Translations under genes and position numbers: made by a program | In this document: positions 1 to 13,900 of the stretch, piece after piece | Layout of the letters: each line of letters starts with the position of its first letter | Numbering within the stretch: position 1 is the stretch's first letter | The notes under the pieces: generated by a model | What the model was told of the DNA's origin: nothing | The model's input: only the letters and a program-made list of their open reading frames with translations | Database searches by the model: none | Assembly: GCA_013076295.1 (NCBI GenBank) | Contig: RQOL01000466.1 | Coordinates: 1,736,001-1,800,000, forward strand | Origin: Sanderia malayensis | Taxonomy: Eukaryota > Cnidaria > Scyphozoa > Semaeostomeae > Pelagiidae | Length of the DNA stretch: 64,000 nucleotides | Direction of reading: 5' to 3'

Positions 1-2253
1 CAGCTTTGAAAATGAAATGGCCTGACATGGCAATTTTATCGCCAACTCATTGTCTTCAGCTATTAATTATAGTGCTAAGGTTTGAAAATAAAATGGCTTG
101 ATCAACAAATTCAGATTTTATTTTGTTTATCACGCAGACAACTGAAAACTTTGGGTTGTTCTAATGCGAGGCAGGATTTTTATGCAAAAAAGGAATGCTA
201 CCAGCCTACCAGCTACCAGGGTTTTGAGCGTTCAACCTGAATCCTCCTCGAGTGCACTTTAGCTAGTTAACACCGCTGGCTAATAAAACTTCAACTAGTT
301 AATAATATTTAAAGTAAAAAAATGTAAGGTTCATCACAATTTTTTGCATGTTATAATATCGCCGGTTTCGACTTTCTCTTTAAAAACATAAGGCGAAGAA
401 ACGCAGCTGTGCTTTCTAATACTAATTAGTCTCATTAGCTTGAAATACTTATCAGCTTTACAGTCAAATGATTTAACTATTCGAATCTCTAAGCAAACGA
501 TGATAATTTCGAGCAAATTTTAAAATTTAAGCAAACCTTTTTTTGTTTTGTACGGAGGCATTTTATAAGAAAGTTATGTTCTGTTCTTCAACAAGTTAAG
601 AAATTTCAGGGCTGGATCTTTGAAACCTAAGAAAGTTGAAAAATCTAGATATTAAAAACTGTGGATCTCTAGTTCAATATTCGTAGTTATTGTCAAGTTA
701 ATATCGTGGTTATGTATACACTTTGAGATAAATCGTTGTCTTGCTTCTACGTTCTTCACAGACGTTATGACATAGAGGGTTTTGGAGAAATATAGCATAT
801 AGTGTTTCATCTTCTTAATCACTTCGTATGCTCAGTAACGTAAAACTTTCAAATTTTATAATGTGTGTTGAGAAAGTTTTCGTGCTGAAATTAGGAAATA
901 GCTAAAAAAATTTGAAGGCTGGGCTGAAAAGACTTTCTTATAAAATAAAAAGCGTGATCGCATTTGGCTTGGCAATGTTTGACGTTTACAGTTAATTGTC
1001 AATATGATTATAAAAACAAAATTTAAATAAAAATAGCCAATTTACATGTATTACTAAGCGCACTCGAGTGATCAAAGATCAGACATTGTTTATAAATCCG
1101 TGCGATGCGAAACTTGCTTTAATCAATTGCGCATGCGTAAGAACCGCTGAAATACAACTCCCAATGCTTGATATAGTAATCTTATTAATGCCTCCACTTC
1201 TGCTTAACTAATTATCATTTCGTAAATAGCATCATATGTAGAACTCGGGAATATAATAGAAACTATAATCCATGAAGCCTTCCTTAATGGTAAATGAAAA
1301 CGAAGAATTCCATTTTTAATATTCTTGAATATCAAGCACTGATGTTTTTTTCTAAATGTTTTTTGAAAGAGTTGAAAGGTACTGCTATGAATGATCATAA
1401 AATAGAGATTATAATAGCGAAGCGAAGGTGAAATAAATCAGGGTTGGTTATTTATGAATAAAAAAGAATACGGGGTTGTTGAAATGCACTTTAGAGTTTA
1501 AATAAAGGTTGCTGGTGATTTATAAGACCAACAGGTGGAGTGAGCATATTCAGTAAGAGCAAAGATTAAACAATTAGTCTACATATATACTCTAACTGTT
1601 TATCTGCAGTTTTATGCAGCTTTTTGCAGTATGGAAATGTAGCACCGATTTATCGATTGAAAATGGCCGTGAGAATGGCAATGTATGATTAAAAGATTCA
1701 AATTTAAGGAATAGACGATACAAGATGTATTCATAACGACAATACTTGGAGGAAAAAGGGAAGAGTATATGGCCGGAAAAAGCTTTCAAATTCAAATTTA
1801 TACACGTGTTTATCGCTGAGAGAAGCTTGGACTGAAATAGGAATTATTTTAATTGTAAGAGTATACAACTGTATCTTGCGAATAATTTTTTGTCTAAGAC
1901 TTTAGGCCTTTTAACTATGCCAATAAGACAACAGCTGAAATATCAGAAGAACTGGTCCTGGTCCACGCGCTCATTGGATCGCAATGAAACAGGTATTCTA
2001 AGAAAAACATCGTTCTACTTTCACTCGACAGACATTTTAAGCAAATATTCAATCATTATAGCATTAACGAAAAAGCTAATTTTGCTGTAACTGGCTCTAC
2101 GCATCTCTTTGAAAACATGGGTACCTTGTTGAGGCGATAAGGATTAAACAATTTTCAGAGATACGAACATTGGGGTGGTTGTCAGTCATTGCTTGCAATA
2201 CTACTAGCATGATAAAAACAAATGAATTCGATGGAAATAAGGCGGGCGCTTTT
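1..2253. other. Intergenic, no gene seen
   Basis: AT-rich sequence with only short random ORFs on both strands and no stretch I can relate to a protein family. A weak direct repeat (positions about 4-27 and 80-103, sharing a TTTGAAAAT core followed by AAATGG) is visible. A 5' exon of the following MFSD6-like gene may lie here, because that gene's first recognised exon has no ATG, but I could not place one. Confidence 0.5.
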
Positions 2254-2339
2254 CAGCTACGTGAGATACAGGAGAAATATTTAAACTTGAATGCTTCCCA
2301 CAAGAGCAAGACGGTAATCATTCTTCTAATTTAACACAC

Positions 2340-4663
2340 GTGTATAGCTACGAGAGTTTGGACGATATCGACGAAAGAGATTATAATGCTGAGAAGAAGA
2401 AATGCTGTCCAAAGTTGAATCGAAAGCTTATCGTCTACAAATTGTTCTACTTTTTATTTTTTGGTGCCGTCGGTGCTCTCTTTCCATATTTGGCAGTTTT
2501 CTATAAACAGTTATGGTTGTCCGCGCACCAAGTCGGCATACTAATAGGCCTTAGGCCGTTTATTCAAATGTGCGCATCGCCATTTTGGGGTGCTTTGGCC
2601 GACACGTACAATGTCGGTAGAGCAATATTGCTCATGTCAATTGGGGCGTGGCTTATTTCTAATTTCAGTATCTCAATGGTAAAACCAAAGCAGTATGAGC
2701 CGACGTGTGACTTAAACCTAACGTATTTGACACTACCTGATTACATGGATGGTGAAGAGGTCCATTGGCCCAGGATCAATGCTATGATTTCAAAGAAAGA
2801 TAACATTACAAGACCAGACGTGAATGACGTAGATTATAGCGACGTTGGTAGCAGAGTACGTGATGAACATTCTATGACAGGCGAGGATAGACGTATAGGT
2901 TCTTTGTATAGCAAGGTTACGCCGTTTGCTTTGCATGAAGTGAAGAAGACTAAAAAGATTTATAGTTATCAAGCAAAAGACAGAAGCATTACAGAGTACC
3001 AACGTGGCACAAATGCAAGCAACGTAGGAAGGAGGAATAGCAGCATAATAAGAATGAAATTGTTAAGAACTGTGTTTTATAACAAACAAAGAAGAGGATT
3101 GTACCCAAGTAGAGAGCTAAGGAGAGCTATTAGATACGACAAATTCTCTGAAAGCTTTAATGATAGAGGAAATTCACTCAAAGTTGACAATAACAAGAAT
3201 ACATTATTTGGAAAGCAGCACGTAAGTTCAAATAAAAAAGTATTGGAACGTCAAGAAGATGCAAAAGGTAGCAGTTTAGGTGATCGCGAATCAGAAGAAT
3301 ACTTGCAAGAAATGACTAATCAGAATTCAAACGATGGATTCTACCAAAACGGAATTCTTCCTAATCAGAGAATAATAGCAAATGAAGATCTTAGGGAAGA
3401 GTTTGATTCATTAAAAGCGCCGAATGGACTGTTTTGGCCAATCAAGGACAGCATTGACACGAGCAGTGGTTCAGAAGCACAAAATAAGCCACAAGCAGAA
3501 GAAACAAAGAACCTATTCAACATACTGATTGCTATTACAGTTTGTGGAACCTTTCTTTCCTCGCCAGCGGCAACATTGGCTGATACAGCCACTCTTCAAG
3601 AACTTGGTAAACTTATGTTTTATTTCTGCATGTGCATTATTTTTATTTACATTTTACTCACAATTTTCGTAGCACAAATGGAGACAAAGGCAACGCTGAA
3701 ATTCGGTGATCTTATTTTCCAGGTGACAATCGTTATCGTTATGGCCAGCAAAGACTGTGGGGTGCTTTTGGTTGGGGTCTTGGTGCATTCATAGTTGGCA
3801 CTATTGTGAGTGTGGTGCAAGAGATTCATCAATGTGCCGATCCAAAACACGTCAACTATATACTGTCATTCTACGTTTATGCATTTATCATGGGCTTGGC
3901 ATTCGTCTGCGCGTTGTTCTTCAAATTTGAGCCAGTCAGCGAGACGAGGTACCGTGAATCGTTTTGGGAGGCTGTGAAAATGTTCAGCGACTGTCAGCAT
4001 GTATGCTTCATCGTGACGTTGCTCTGTTCCGGTACGGCAATGGGTTTCACACACACGTTTCTATTCTGGCACTTGCACGACCTTGGTGGCAGTCAATTTC
4101 TATTCAGCATCGTTGCGGCAGTGCAGTGCGTCTCGGAGGTATTCATGTACCTTGTTTCGGGATATCTAATATTGAAAATCGGATGTGACAGTGTGCTTTA
4201 CATCGGCCTTCTTGCCAATGTCATAAGACTGTTCGCTTACTCTGTTATAACGCAACCGATGTTTTCGGTTTTACTTGAAGTATTACAAGGCGTCAGCTCT
4301 GCTTCTATTTGGACTGCTGCAATCTGCTATGTTGGACTGAACCCCGGCGTACAAGTCACGCTGCAAGCAATACTCCATGGAATATACTGGGGACTTGGAC
4401 ACGGTGGAGGGGGAATGCTAGGTGGCTTGGTGGTGACGTACTTCGGAGCTAATGCGACGTTCATTATATTCGGAATAATGTGTATTATTAATTTGCTGAC
4501 GTTGTTCTTCATGAAACACTGGAACAAATTTCTAGAGATGCTCGGGAACTACACATCGGTTGAAAATATACCAGCAGGAACGTATATTTTGATAGAGAAA
4601 AGAGCTGAAAGTCATGCACGCGCAACACAAACTAAAACAACACCCACTATCATTGAAGAGTAA
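2340..4663 (+). CDS. MFSD6: MFSD6-like major facilitator transporter
   Basis: Polytopic membrane protein of the major facilitator superfamily, MFSD6 branch. Two exons are clear: 2340 (start unresolved) to 3606, and 3723-4663, with a 116-bp GT-AG intron that joins LQELG to DNRYRYGQQRLWGAFGWG in frame. From the first listed codon the protein is about 735 aa. TM1 is near residues 33-55, followed by FYKQL and GLRPFIQM; PFWGALAD at 81-88 is the MFS motif-A region. A loop of about 275 residues (116-390), rich in basic residues, separates TM3 and TM4. The second half has the MFSD6 hallmarks FLFWHLHDL and LEVLQGVSSASIW and an HGIYWGLGHGGG glycine run. The codon at 2340 is GTG, so the true start is upstream; the frame is open back to 2265, and acceptor-like AGs sit at 2252-2253 and 2270-2271. 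The substrate is not known from sequence. Confidence 0.9.
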
Positions 4664-4911
4664 TGTTTCCACTGCTATAATTGGCAACAAAGTCGATTTT
4701 AATTAATCTTATCACAAAAAATTCTCTGAATACAAATGAGAAATAATACATCAAAGTTAATTAAACTGGAAATTAATCAAGGATTAGCTTTTGACGCCAC
4801 TGAATTTAAAATAATAACAATTTAAGACACGATAGAAGATACATAAGATTAATGCGAAAGTCTTTCGAAATCTTATCACCAAATAAACCAGCATTATGAA
4901 AAATAAATATT
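4664..4911. other. Shared 3' intergenic region MFSD6/STAT
   Basis: Only 248 bp separate the two convergent stop codons. It holds no ORF of note. The plus-strand AATAAA hexamers lie at 4882-4887 and 4902-4907, directly against the STAT stop codon, so the two 3' UTRs very probably overlap. Confidence 0.6.
4882..4907 (+). terminator. Poly(A) signals for MFSD6-like gene
   Basis: Two canonical AATAAA hexamers, at 4882-4887 and 4902-4907, about 220-240 bp after the MFSD6-like stop codon. Cleavage 10-30 bp further on would fall inside the last STAT exon on the other strand. Confidence 0.55.
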
Positions 4912-7900
4912 CTATGGTTTATCATGCAAACTATTAATAAAATCCTGGATGCTTACTGTGTTACTTGGATCCAAACCAGACTCTAGGTCATCGACAGTCT
5001 GATTCACCCAGTTACTGTCAAAATCTTCGACCGTTGTAGCAGCATTCTCAGCAAAGGCAATAGGACTAGCCAACGATGGATCAAACATATTTAGGAGATG
5101 TTGATTAGTTGCGCCTGTGGGCGAGGCCAATGAATCCTATGATTGAGGGATACATTTGTTACTACAAAAAATAGAGAGAGGGAAAAAGTTGTCTTAGTTT
5201 CAAGCCTGTTTGTGTACGATATGTAATTTTACGACTATTTCAAACAATGCGATGCTTCGCCCCGGGCGTTTAATGATAGGAAGCGCTTATTAATCTTTAA
5301 TTAAAGGTTTAATAAAAATAAAAGACGAATATCGGAAGGATGATAGTATGATCGTCTTTTATGATTAACAAAGAAGCATGAATATAAATTGCCAATAGTT
5401 TTATGCGTGTATGTAGACGAGGCTATGCTATAATGGCTGACTAATAAGTGCAGCTATTGACGAACAAGTAAATCGGTTAAGATCAATGTTTATTGCATGT
5501 ACAAACTTACCATCCTCGATCCATCACTCTGTCTGTCATCAATACTGGAAGAGAATGGTCGAGAAGTTGAGTCAAATAGAAAACAGGTTGAAATAGAAGC
5601 TTTCAAAGCATGTATTAAATAAACAATGTTCATAGCAATAAAAAACTACAGAAGGAACAAAAGAATTCTTACTTTATTGTTGTCATAATTGACGAAAGAA
5701 CATAGCCCTCTGGGTCTGGCCTACCAGAAAAACCTAGAAAATTCGATAAATTGAATTTTAAATAATGAGTAACGCAAAATCGTCCCCGCGCTTTTTCCAG
5801 GGTCATGCCAAATTTTCCATATGTAATTAAAAACTCCGCTTTAATAAATTATCGAAATCGTAATGCAGCATATGTTTCTAATGGTATCTTGTCACATAAC
5901 ACCATCATGTATACATACATATCATATTTTATCGTGTATTTGCTAATGAGCTAAAGAAAATAATCCAAAAGATGCAGAGATAAGAAAAATACAACTGACA
6001 TTCTTGAGATCTGAACTTTCCAAATGCAACATCCTTTGGAGTATCTGGGTAAACATGTATCAACTGATTCAAGTCAAATATCCTAAAAAAGAGATTTATT
6101 TACGTGTATTATATTGTAAATCGAAATGTAATGCATGAACAAATGTATGCATAAAATGTACATCAAATCATTAAAAATAAATAAAAATAACTGAAACGAA
6201 CCTGTCAGCAAGGGATCTGATGTTAAAATCTTTGGCAGTCCATGGCTGGAGATGGAAGACTTCATTTTCATCTAAACGCAACGAAATAATACTATACACT
6301 AAATAAATAGAAGAGCGATTTGTATTGCCCTTCAAAGCTTTGCTAGAACCTGGTAACCCTCGATAACTCGAACATTCGTTAACTTGAAAAATGTTCACGT
6401 CGGTCCCCTGGAGGTTCAAGTCATCATGATTATTCTGTATATAGCAAATAGATGTAAATTAATAAAGAACGGGGGTACTGTTAATAAAGTCAGTGTGCCA
6501 CATACGTGTAACCCATGCGATGCTAACTCCCCCAATTTCACCATCACTGAATCTAATTAAGAATGTTCCCGGAGCTTTATGCAGCAGATAATTGCGGGCA
6601 TCTTCCCTTGACATGAATTGCAGGTATCTGCAGAAAATATGAACACCACCATATTAAAGAATTATCAGGCAGACAGATAACAGACCACAAACTGGAATGT
6701 GAAAACAATAACGAGGGAAAGGAGGGTAAAATATTAGGGAAAATCCAAAAGGGGAAGAAAAATCAAATGTGGAGATAAAAGGCAAGAAGGCCAATCAATA
6801 GGAGGTATAATTGAAAGGGGAAAGAAAATCAAATAATCAAGTGTTCAAGAAGAAAAAAGACTGAACAATGAAGGAGACAACGAGACGTAATAAAGGAGAC
6901 GTCTCCGTACCCATCACTCCAATGATCTTTAAGATGTCTTTTCACGACTTCCATACCGGCGTGAAACCATTCCCAGAACGTGAAATTTCGTCCTCTCAAA
7001 GGCTCCTGTATTTATGAACGGGATTAATCAAATGAGACGATTGTTCTGGCTGAACAATTATTGTCCTCTGAAACATGGTCTATCTTAGATGATGCATGAA
7101 GTATTGAGAGAAGATGAAGAGAACCAAAATATTGTCAAAACAAAACAATCTAAGCAGGCTTCTTTACTTACTTTATTGAATGTATGCCAAGAAACAATTT
7201 TTCTTTCGCTATGTACAATTGAATCGGCTGGAAAAGGCAAAATAATCTCCATCAGAGAAGCACACAAAGCATTATGGATTTGCCTGCATGAAGATTAACT
7301 GCATTTTATTGCTGGAAAGAAAGAAAGCATAGATATTTACAGCAAATACTTACCAACAAACAACTTGGTTCCAAGGTATTCCAAATGAGGCTGAACAAGA
7401 TGACATTCAGCGGTCATTGCCCATCTCGAGTCTAAAGCGTAGGCCATTTGTTCCCAGTCAACTTCCTCTGGCACAGTAAAAGGTTCCCGATCCTATTAGA
7501 CGAAAAGAGTAAAGAACCTCTATAAAGATAACAATACTTAGCAGTGAAGAAAGTACTCGTGGGTATGCATGCTAACTTACTGGTGATGAGAAAAAATTGT
7601 CCCAAAACACAGTGGCTTCTGAATTTGGACCTTGGTTTCCATGTACCACAACCACAACTGGAACAGACATGCACTGCAATACGAAGATCCTTAATCAATC
7701 AAGATCATTAAACACAACGAGTTGATATGTGTAAGAGTTTAGATACAAGATACACCGTTTAGGCACACTTGTAATTGAACTTCGTCAAAAAGCAGTGCGC
7801 ATGAGAGTAAACGGAAAAAGCACTTTAACCTGGGCGGGCTGTAGACAAAGTTTGGAAAACTCACTGTAACAGGCAGCTTGTCTCCTCCAATGGTGATGCT

Positions 7901-10900
7901 AGCAGAAAATACGAGACAGCTCTTCGCCTCGAGAACAGACTGCAATAGAAATTGAGATTAGCTTTGATAATAAAACCATAATATGAATGTTACATGTTAT
8001 ACGAATAGTTGATTGTAAATACTGATGTGAGAAATTCAGATCAGAGTACAAGAGATTGAAAGAAAGATGAAATAATACCTCTTGCCCTTTTCTGTCTTGT
8101 CGTTTAATTTTCTTCAATGACTAGAGAATACATCAAGGGAATAATATAAATGACGAAGTATGTAAAGTATGAAGAAAAGTCGATAACAGGCTGAGAAAAT
8201 ATGTTACCAAATTCTTAAAATCAGCGTGGAGGGCGTGGAGTTGCTGATTATATTCCATAACCTGGAAAATAAAAAAGGGTTAGCATATTAATATAGGCTA
8301 AAATAAGAGACGATGAAGAAGAAACGTCGACAGAGGTAACAAGAAAAAAATTGAAAATATCGTGCCACCATCAGCCGAAAGATTGGTTACTTACTCCTCT
8401 GTTGTTTAATATTTCCCCACAATTTCCAACATCCCTAAAAATAAATGTTGATAACAAATTACAAAAACTTCAACGCAAACAACGACCCTCTAGCACACTA
8501 GGGCAAACATATATTGTATTTGTCTGTGCTGTGTTGCAAAGTATTTGATAAATGAACCACAAAAATGGCAAGTGCAATAGGGTTGAAAATAAACGATAAT
8601 ACTAACTCTATTGTTTTGCCATTTACCAGATCTTTCGCTTGCTTTTCACTGGAACAAAAACGTCATATGTCAAATGAGTTTCTGATTGTTTCATCAATTA
8701 GTCTGTGATGAAAATGCTGCATTTTCTTCACATAATTATTTAGTCGTTGTTGAATTTGAGAGCTTCACTTACCTTAAAATGGTGGTCACAACTTCGGGGC
8801 AGTTCATCTGCAAGTTGAGCTTGGAGCCAACTAGCAGCCTGAAAGATGCAGGAAAGCTATCACACCTACCCCCAATATTACACTAAGTAGAATAGTATAG
8901 CATACTATACTAAAATAGAGCATTAAACAGTGTAGTACGGTATAATATTGTGTAGTATAACATCGTATGGTATAGTATGGCATTGTATGGTATCTTTTAG
9001 TAGAGCATAGTATAGAGTAGTATATAATAGAATAGTATTGTATGACATAGCATAGTATAGCACAGTATAGTATAATATAGTATGGTATAGTGTAGCTTAT
9101 TACAACAAATGCTAAGCAGACATAATAATAGATATAAAGGTTTGGAAGGCTGATTGTTACCTTACAGAGGCCTGAAACTTTGTTTGTGTTTTAAGAACCT
9201 GCGGTGGCTGTTTCTCCACAATAAAGGATCTAAAAGAAAAAACGGAGATTTTTAAACGAAGTTATTGGTTTTACTACAGGGCAGTACAAGTAGCCAAAAC
9301 ATCAAAAATTATAAGTTAAAAAGTATATCAAAGTATGCCGTATATCAAAGTCGTCATGAGAACAATACCTTTGAATTAGTGTCGTCAAATTGCTAACAGA
9401 CTGTTCAACCATTCTTTCCACTTTCTTGTCCTCGTCTTCAGCTCTTGTGATTGGCAATGCATCAAAAAGGAGTTTATACTAAAATGGATATTACACGGTA
9501 CTGCAGTCAGTCAATCACGAGTCACAAAAAGGTCAAAAATACATTACGTTAATCATTTCACATTGCAGAATATTAACAGATCGCTACATTGATAACATTG
9601 ATAACATTTCATTACATATTTCATTTGATAACATTTGATTTTCCACTTAACCCATGTTATTACTGTTTACAGACAGAGCTAAGAACAGATAGACCCACAC
9701 GTCTGAAAAGCTTAGCGGAGAAAAAACCCGAAGGAGGGCATTACCTGTGTACAAAGCTGGTACATGGACCATTCTGTGTCGGTCAACAGTTCGAACCTAA
9801 AAGCAAGGATACAAAGGTTAGTCAAAGCATTGATCGTATTTTCAGCGTGTTAATTTCAGTATGCTGAACTAACCTTTGCAACAAAGATACAAAGGTTAAC
9901 TCGGCATGTAAACATGTTGATGCTTCAACTCAGAAAAAGCGTGCGGTTTGCACAATTTTGTTTCTAAAACTACAGCCAACTTGAACACATCAAAACGGTA
10001 GTCAAAATCAAATTGTAAATGAATATCAGCAGGTATGCTGAGATTTTGATGAAATTACGCCTTACCAGCCCTGCAACTCATCCAAGGGTCCAGGTTTCTC
10101 TCCACCACTGAGCGATTTCTGCTGATTGATTCTCCAGAGGAATAGTTTCTCAAAAACTTTCTGCGAAACCAGTTCTATCTTGCTACTTAAATCTTCCAAC
10201 TGTCTAACGATACTCTACAATAAAAGTAATAAATATTTAGAATGAGAAGAGCATGTTAATCTGTAACATTGTGCCAGTAAAATAACTGATTATGTCTTAA
10301 AAGAGAAAAAACTCGTTCATCATAGACTGGTCCTTGAATTGAAGATTTTCCTATTAGGGTATATGGGAGGTACAAGATTAAATAATTCCACACAGGCAGT
10401 AGTTGCGTTTGTTAACGTTGAGGATTCCTTTGCTGAAGTTCAGCTTGGATTTTTTAAGTACAAACCAATTTGAAGCCAGGGTAACGATTGCAATTAAATG
10501 AACGAGTCAAACAGAAGCTATTTAACCTTCAACCTTTCTACGACTTCTTGAAAGTTCATCAGCTAAGATTTTATTAACTATTTAAGGGTTTACAAGAAAA
10601 AGATAGGGTCGACAGCATTCGAATTGCATTGTATATAAATAAGAAGCCCAAGTTAATTAAGGATGGAAATAATAAACGAAGAACACGGGAAATCTGATGA
10701 TGTTGGTAAATTGTGAAAAGCTGTTATACCCCTCTGCTTTCTAAGATGTCCAATGCCTTCTTTCTCAACATCTCCTCTACTTGGGTTTTCTTTTTGTTCA
10801 ACATAAGTAGCTGAAAAATGCAGGTTAATTACAAGTATGCATTAACAATTTTCAAAGGAAATCCATGGATCGTTGAAGGTAATTACAAACGGAAAAAAAC

Positions 10901-13900
10901 TTTTTAGCGAATACAATAGCTATTAAAAATAACAAAAATGGCTGATTTTGTATTGCTGAAGCATGCGAGAGATAAATTACCTTTTGATTTTTACTATCAC
11001 CTGCTGGAGATAGTTGAGCTTGAGTAATCTCGCCTAAGAACAAAAATGATATTCTAATTAAATAACAAAAAAAAATAACATACCAAGGTCGTTAATAACT
11101 TAATGAAACTACTTCATTCACCACATATATAAAACCTTGAAGGCCGTATTACATTATCATCTTCAGTACAATTTGCTTCACATATTTTCTGTGATGATAA
11201 ACAACGAGCGAATTTGATAGTTTACAGCACGTTAAGAGTTGCGAAAATGAAATTTGTCGAGCCCTCGGAAAAACTTGAAGCCAGGACTGAAGAATTTGAT
11301 CAGCGATCGAATTGAAACCCCGCAAGAAGGGATGAAAAATGTCTCCGAAGAGCAACACCAAGCAACTACAAAAAACTTTTAACGTGCTTTACACCATCAC
11401 ATTCTCTCGTTTTTTATCATCACAAAAAAGTCCGAAGCACGTTGAACCTGAAGGTGATAGTGTAATGCGGCCTTTATCGTTGGAAATGTGTCTATCGCTT
11501 TGAAAGCTCCCCATCAAGTGCGCTGATACAAGGTAAAGTTAAAGCTACTTTGTCCTATCAAATGGAGAAGTGAAAAATCTTACCGTCAACTTTGCAAATT
11601 TCTTGATACCTAATGACAAAGTCTTCTTGCATCTGTTTGTAATCCTTTAACTTGACATCGGTTTTCTATAAAAGTTAAACATAATTCTTGGCTTATGGCG
11701 GTCTCAACAGGGAATATGTTTGATTGACCATAGCCCGCATTTTACTTGAAAAAATATCAGAATCAAACTCACTTTTCAACATTTTTATGTTTATGGGGCA
11801 CAATTAGGGATAAATGGACAGATATGGAAACTCTACCCACACGCATGCGCCGCGCTTAAAGTACAATTAAGGGGCTGTGAATGGAAAATCGAATTCATCT
11901 TTCAAAATTCTTATTTTTATGGGGCACAAATGTCGATAAAAAGGCATCACACAAGTAGATACATAGATACTTCGATTTTAGATGTCTGAATATATTCTGT
12001 CTGCTTTGATTTGGACATGATATATGATTGCCTTATGTTTGACCCTCGGTAGCTCAATTCAATGACGATTTTTCTCAGCTCCCAAGAAGTTCCGACTTAT
12101 CCAGTTTCAACTACAATATGAAACAAGATGCACCTGAAATACTAATTATCAGGACGCAAACCTTAGCTTCTTCTTTAAGACCTTCTATGAACTCCTTAAT
12201 GTTTGGAATAGCAGGGCTTTCTGGTGCCTCGATTTCCATCATGGGCGAAAGAACTGGTGTTGGCTGAAAAAAGGACAAATACGATTTATTGGTTACGTGT
12301 AAGTCCGTCAGGGTTAAAACAGACTGCAGTAAAGTAAAGCAAGACCAACGTGCTACATACTACACGCATTTCACAAATATTGTTGCATGAAATCTGATCA
12401 GAACCAAAAATACATTTAACAAAAAGGTTCAAAAAGATATAAAAAATAAGGTTGCTGCAAAAGGTCTTTTACTTGTCTCATGATGTTTCCTGGGCCCAAC
12501 TTTCTGTACTTACTATGCATCTAGAACACTGACGACTAAGTATTCTGTTACCTCACTAGCCTCATATAACTAATGAACCAGCTGGCTTGAAATCCTCGTA
12601 GAAAAAGGAAACGAACTGGCAATATGTCCCTATTGAACTTCACTCAAACCATGACTTAACTTCCACTACGACACTATCATGTCAATCATGTATGTGATAA
12701 AACGCTTGCATGTACAAGTCTCGTTTTCATTCACACGACAACAATAAATACTCGTTTTAGTTTCGCCACTGATTGACATGGAGGGGTAATTTTTTTGACG
12801 TTGTTTCGAAAAAATGACAAAGAATTTGAACAAGGAAGTGATTACTTTTTCCTCAAGCTGTGTAGATTTATGATGGACAATGTTTAATGAAAATACCTAA
12901 ATTCATGCTTTATTCCTAATCCTTGCAAATTGATGACAATATATAAATTGTTTTAATGTGTAAAGGCCACTTGAAAATGTCGTTATTAAAAAATGAAATG
13001 GCATTTGGGAATGGAATAAAATGTTTTCGGACAGCTCTATTGAAGAAAGATAACAGAGCAATGAGGAAAACGATAAAAAGTATGCACCAAAACACGTCGG
13101 GATGAGAGATACTTCCCGACTCTATTTCCTGAGCAAATCAATCAAAATAACACACGGAACAGTGAGAAAAACAAAGAAATAAAGACAAGGAAATAGAAAC
13201 CAGGATCTCGAAAACTGAATTAGTCACAAAACAGGTCAAAACGGGTTTGAATTTGTAAAACAAGTAAATCTGCTCTGCGGAGGACATTAAGACGTTTAAA
13301 CGCTTCAGGGGTTCTCAGCGAAAATGTTTGTCTGGAATGAATTTCGATTTCGAAAGCGGCCATCCTTTGCGAAAATCTGGCAGTGATTAAACAGTAAGAG
13401 TGCAAGAAATATCATTGAAGATGCAAGAGGATGTCAAGATAAAAGAAAAATTTACCTTCTCAACAATTTGGATGAGTTCTTGTTCAGCAGCCAAAATATC
13501 TTTGATTGTCGAAACTAAATTACAAAGATTGTCTTCATACGTTCCCTGTCAAGAAAAGTAGGGAGTAAATTTTATTGTTAATAAAATGAAATAACAGTCC
13601 CCTGGGTTTAGTTTTATAGACATCATTACAATTCTTGGAATTTAAAAACTATTCTTATAAAGTTAAAACAATTCTCATCATTAAAAAAATATTCTACTAA
13701 TTTTTAGACAATTCTTAGAAGCCATTTATTTTTCCAGGAATTCTGTTTCACGATTAGGTTCAATCAGAATTGATGTGAATTGCTTTTATTGCAAGTTTTT
13801 CATTTATAACATCAAATGATATTTATCAAGTAAATAATTAATTGATTCTTGCAGTGAAAATTTATATGCAAATTGAATTTTGTGAAGGGAGAAGGCCATT

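Noticed and set aside
6272..6419. Extension of the STAT SH2 exon upstream as an 82-codon ORF
   Set aside because: The acceptor at 6272-6273 and the SH2 alignment ([18 protein letters not shown]) show that the rest is intron with a repeat relic.
7228..7283. Longer version of the STAT exon starting at the AG before 7283
   Set aside because: It would keep the reading frame open within the exon but clashes in phase with the exon at 7354-7492. The acceptor before 7227 restores phase and aligns with STAT5.
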